Assembly (NCBI GenBank): GCA_947503285.1
Contig: CANNDD010000004.1
Location: 62,001-126,000, forward strand
Direction of reading: 5' to 3'
DNA: 64,000 nucleotides
Source of the DNA: an uncultured Croceitalea sp.
GTDB taxonomy: Bacteria; Bacteroidota; Bacteroidia; Flavobacteriales; Flavobacteriaceae
Shown: piece by piece, positions 61,656-64,000 of the stretch
Layout: each line of letters starts with the position of its first letter
Numbering within the stretch: the stretch's first letter is position 1
Notes under the pieces: generated by a model
Database searches by the model: none
The model's input: only the letters and a program-made list of their open reading frames with translations
Told to the model about the DNA's origin: nothing
Position numbers and translations under genes: made by a program

Positions 61656-62720
61656 ATGGCTGGCAACACGTTCGGAACACTTTTCAAACTGACCACATTT
61701 GGTGAATCACATGGCAGGGCACTTGGTGGCGTTCTAGATGGTTGCCCTGCAGGGATAGCATTGGATCTCAAAGCCATTCAAGATGAGCTCAACCGACGGA
61801 AACCAGGGCAGTCGGCTATTGTGACACAACGAAAGGAACCGGATACCGTGGAAATTTATTCCGGGGTTTTTGAAGGAAAAACCACAGGAACCCCTATCGG
61901 GTTTGCCATTCACAATACCAATCAAAAATCAAAGGACTATTCACATATTAAAGATTCGTACCGACCCTCACATGCCGATTATGTATATGACAAAAAGTAC
62001 GGCTTTCGAGATTACCGGGGCGGCGGTCGCAGTTCAGCCCGTGAGACGGCTAGTAGGGTAGTGGCCGGGGCTATTGCCAAGCAATTTCTAAAAGGGGTAC
62101 AAATCAATGCATTTGTCTCACAAGTGGGTAGCTTAAAATTGGAAACGCCTTACCAAGAATTGGATTTTAAGGCGATTGAATCCAATGCCGTTCGATGTCC
62201 TGATACCGTTACGGCAGCTAAAATGGAGGAATACATCAAATCCATCAAAAAACAAGGTGATACCATTGGGGGTGTTATCAGTTGTGTGGTTCAAAATGTA
62301 CCGATTGGTCTTGGGGAGCCTGTTTTTGACAAACTGCATGCAGAACTTGGCAAGGCCATGCTTTCCATTAATGCCGTCAAAGGGTTTGAATACGGTAGCG
62401 GATTTGCCGGCGTTGAGATGAAGGGCAGCGAGCACAACGATCAGTACAACAGTGATGGCAGTACCCGTAGCAATTTAAGTGGAGGCATACAAGGCGGTAT
62501 CAGCAATGGCATGGATATTTATTTTAAAGTGGCTTTTAAACCTGTAGCAACGGTTTTACAAGCCTATGATACCATTGATAAAGAGGGAAACAAAGTGACA
62601 ACTCAAGGTAAGGGTAGGCACGATCCTTGTGTAGTACCTCGGGCAGTACCAATTGTGGAAGCAATGGCGGCCTTGGTTTTGGCCGATCATACCCTTTTGG
62701 CCAGAACAAATAAGGTTTGA
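61656..62720 (+). CDS. aroC: chorismate synthase
   Basis: 354 residues. FMN-dependent last step of the shikimate pathway, making chorismate for aromatic amino acids and menaquinone. Signature motifs are [38 protein letters not shown] and [20 protein letters not shown]. The length and order match the family. It begins after a TAnnTTTG promoter and ends before the repeat region at 62854. Confidence 0.96.
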   Translation: MAGNTFGTLFKLTTFGESHGRALGGVLDGCPAGIALDLKAIQDELNRRKPGQSAIVTQRKEPDTVEIYSGVFEGKTTGTPIGFAIHNTNQKSKDYSHIKDSYRPSHADYVYDKKYGFRDYRGGGRSSARETASRVVAGAIAKQFLKGVQINAFVSQVGSLKLETPYQELDFKAIESNAVRCPDTVTAAKMEEYIKSIKKQGDTIGGVISCVVQNVPIGLGEPVFDKLHAELGKAMLSINAVKGFEYGSGFAGVEMKGSEHNDQYNSDGSTRSNLSGGIQGGISNGMDIYFKVAFKPVATVLQAYDTIDKEGNKVTTQGKGRHDPCVVPRAVPIVEAMAALVLADHTLLARTNKV

Positions 62721-62853
62721 TACAATATTTAGGGCATACCTCCAATTTCTTATTTTCCTAATTATATAAAAATCCCATTTCGTGAATTTTATGGAACAAG
62801 TATAAATGCAATACTTGGTCCATAATCTTTGAAGTTGTATTTGTTTTCGATTT

Positions 62854-62910
62854 TTGTATTTGAGTTTAAACTTGAATTTGAACTTGAGCTCGTACTTGAG
62901 TTTGAACTTC
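62854..62910. repeat. inverted-orientation CAAACTCAAG-type repeat
   Basis: Read on the minus strand, the sequence is a run of CTCAAG, TTCAAA and CAAACTCAAG words, the same style as the array at 11866-11933. It lies in the 227-base gap between aroC and the symporter gene. No ORF or tRNA was seen there. Confidence 0.65.
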
Positions 62911-62947
62911 TTACTTTAAATAGTATCTTACCTCGCAAATTTCTACT

Positions 62948-64000
62948 ATGCGTAAACTTGAACTTCATTGGAAAATCCTGATTGGGATGGTCCTGGGTAT
63001 TCTATTTGGATTTTTGATGACCGGGTTTGATTGGGGCGCTTCATTCGTTGGGGACTGGATACAGCCCTTAGGAACCATCTTCGTAAAGCTTTTGAAGCTC
63101 ATCGCCATACCGCTCATCATAGCCTCCTTGGTAAAAGGAATATCTGATTTGAAGGACATTTCGAAGTTTCGAAACATCGGTCTAAGAACCATAGGCATTT
63201 ACATCGTCACTACCGTAGTTGCGATTACCATCGGTTTGGTTTTGGTAAATATCGTACAACCTGGCAACGGTATTTCTGAAGAAACGGTCACTAAATTGAC
63301 CGATACGTATGCCGGTTCTGAAGGTGTTACCAAAAAAATGGATGAGGCCATGAAGCAAAAGGGTAGCGGACCACTTCAATTTTTGGTCGATATGGTTCCC
63401 GACAATGCCCTAAAGGCGATGAGTGATAACGGTTTGATGTTGCAAGTCATTTTCTTTACCATTTTTCTAGGTATTTCGATGTTATTGATTGGGGAAAAAA
63501 GGGCAAAACCCCTAAAAGATTTTTTTGACTCCCTAAATGACGTCGTGCTTAAAATGGTCGATTTGATCATGCTTTCGGCACCTTATGCCGTTTTTGCACT
63601 TTTGGCAGGTGTAGTCGTTTCATCGAGTGATCCAGATTTATTGCTTGCCTTACTTAAATATTCCGCTACAGTCGTGGTCGGGTTACTATTGATGATCGTA
63701 TTTTATGGCATCGTTGTGGGTACGGTGACCAAGAAAAATCCATTTTGGTTTTTAAAACAGATGAGTCCTGCGCAACTTCTGGCGTTTTCGACCAGTTCAA
63801 GTGCCGCCACCTTACCTGTGACCATGGAGCGTGTGGAAGAACACATAGGGGTTGATAAAGAAGTCTCCAGTTTTGTATTGCCCGTAGGGGCTACCATCAA
63901 TATGGATGGCACAAGCCTGTACCAAGGTGTGGCCGCAGTATTTATTTCGCAAGCTCTGGGATTTGACTTAACTTTAGGTGATCAGTTGACCATTGTCTTG
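62948..64000 (+). CDS. dicarboxylate/amino acid:cation symporter, C-terminus outside window
   Basis: 351 residues are present and open to the window edge. Glutamate/aspartate or C4-dicarboxylate symporter of the DAACS family (inner membrane, sodium- or proton-coupled). Eight or more hydrophobic helices begin MRKLELHWKILIGMVLGILF. The serine-rich re-entrant loop is AFSTSSSAATLPVTM, followed by the cation/substrate motif GATINMDGTSLYQG. The inserted extracellular loop (LTDTYAGSEGVTKKMDEA) is typical of this branch. Substrate (glutamate, aspartate or dicarboxylate) is unresolved. Confidence 0.93.
   Translation, partial: MRKLELHWKILIGMVLGILFGFLMTGFDWGASFVGDWIQPLGTIFVKLLKLIAIPLIIASLVKGISDLKDISKFRNIGLRTIGIYIVTTVVAITIGLVLVNIVQPGNGISEETVTKLTDTYAGSEGVTKKMDEAMKQKGSGPLQFLVDMVPDNALKAMSDNGLMLQVIFFTIFLGISMLLIGEKRAKPLKDFFDSLNDVVLKMVDLIMLSAPYAVFALLAGVVVSSSDPDLLLALLKYSATVVVGLLLMIVFYGIVVGTVTKKNPFWFLKQMSPAQLLAFSTSSSAATLPVTMERVEEHIGVDKEVSSFVLPVGATINMDGTSLYQGVAAVFISQALGFDLTLGDQLTIVL

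Noticed and set aside
1-64000. tRNA or rRNA genes
   Set aside because: No cloverleaf pattern or rRNA-like stretch was recognised in the intergenic regions; a covariance-model search (tRNAscan/Infernal) would settle this.

Overview
The window looks like chromosomal DNA from a member of the Bacteroidetes, most likely family Flavobacteriaceae. Supporting signs seen in the sequence are moderate-to-low GC, AT-rich leaders in place of strong Shine-Dalgarno sites, several promoters fitting the Bacteroidetes -7 box TAnnTTTG, and families typical of that group. These include DUF2911/TPR proteins, fused alpha/beta 2-oxoacid dehydrogenase E1, TlpA/DUF4369 proteins, DoxX proteins beside a membrane-anchored AraC regulator, and the TIGR03915/TIGR03916 DNA-repair pair. 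Species cannot be fixed from the sequence alone. No rRNA, tRNA, CRISPR array, prophage or classical transposase gene was seen.

Layout. 1-4826: leucine operon on the minus strand (leuC-leuD-leuA-leuB), interrupted between leuA and leuB by a frameshifted four-helix-bundle (IVP-type) gene bounded by imperfect inverted repeats. 5116-11859: DUF2911/TPR protein, recG carrying an in-frame DUF559 nuclease-like insert, a secreted M1 aminopeptidase and a patatin-like lipase. 12001-16760: minus-strand set of an uncharacterised membrane protein, a coiled-coil secreted protein, FMN-dependent glutamate-synthase-like protein, M20 amidohydrolase and DsrE protein. 16887-23460: uvrD/pcrA helicase, Sua5/YciO protein, OmpA lipoprotein, glycosyltransferase, HsdR-N-like nuclease-fold protein and holA. 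23461-26725: DoxX genes, two small envelope proteins and an AraC-type regulator. 26780-35760: fused E1 dehydrogenase, a degenerate M1 peptidase joined to a beta-barrel, LOG-family protein, uvrA.

35868-45395: nucleoside hydrolase, a KOW/Tudor-like small protein, methyltransferase, then a compact DNA-repair locus (TIGR03915, a 55-residue small ORF, radical SAM TIGR03916). That locus is divergent from a membrane protein and a LexA-like S24 repressor, with four near-identical palindromic operators between them. Next come a glutamate-receptor-like potassium channel, an acetyltransferase, an envelope protein and an ATP-grasp protein. 45501-64000: gamma-glutamyltransferase, ACP phosphodiesterase, glmM, MORN protein, alpha/beta hydrolase, formate-THF ligase, LpxL-like acyltransferase, rhomboid protease, a beta-propeller lipoprotein, TlpA-type thioredoxin, beta-barrel protein, FAD/Fe-S oxidoreductase, LpxH-like phosphoesterase, aroC and a truncated dicarboxylate/amino acid symporter.

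Most of the window is housekeeping. The parts that stand out are two insertions bounded by complementary arms (IVP element in the leu operon, DUF559 element inside recG) and the operator-rich, apparently damage-inducible locus at 38117-41853. Smaller points are a TVGYG-type glutamate-receptor channel, a catalytically degenerate M1/beta-barrel protein, and several short dispersed repeats.
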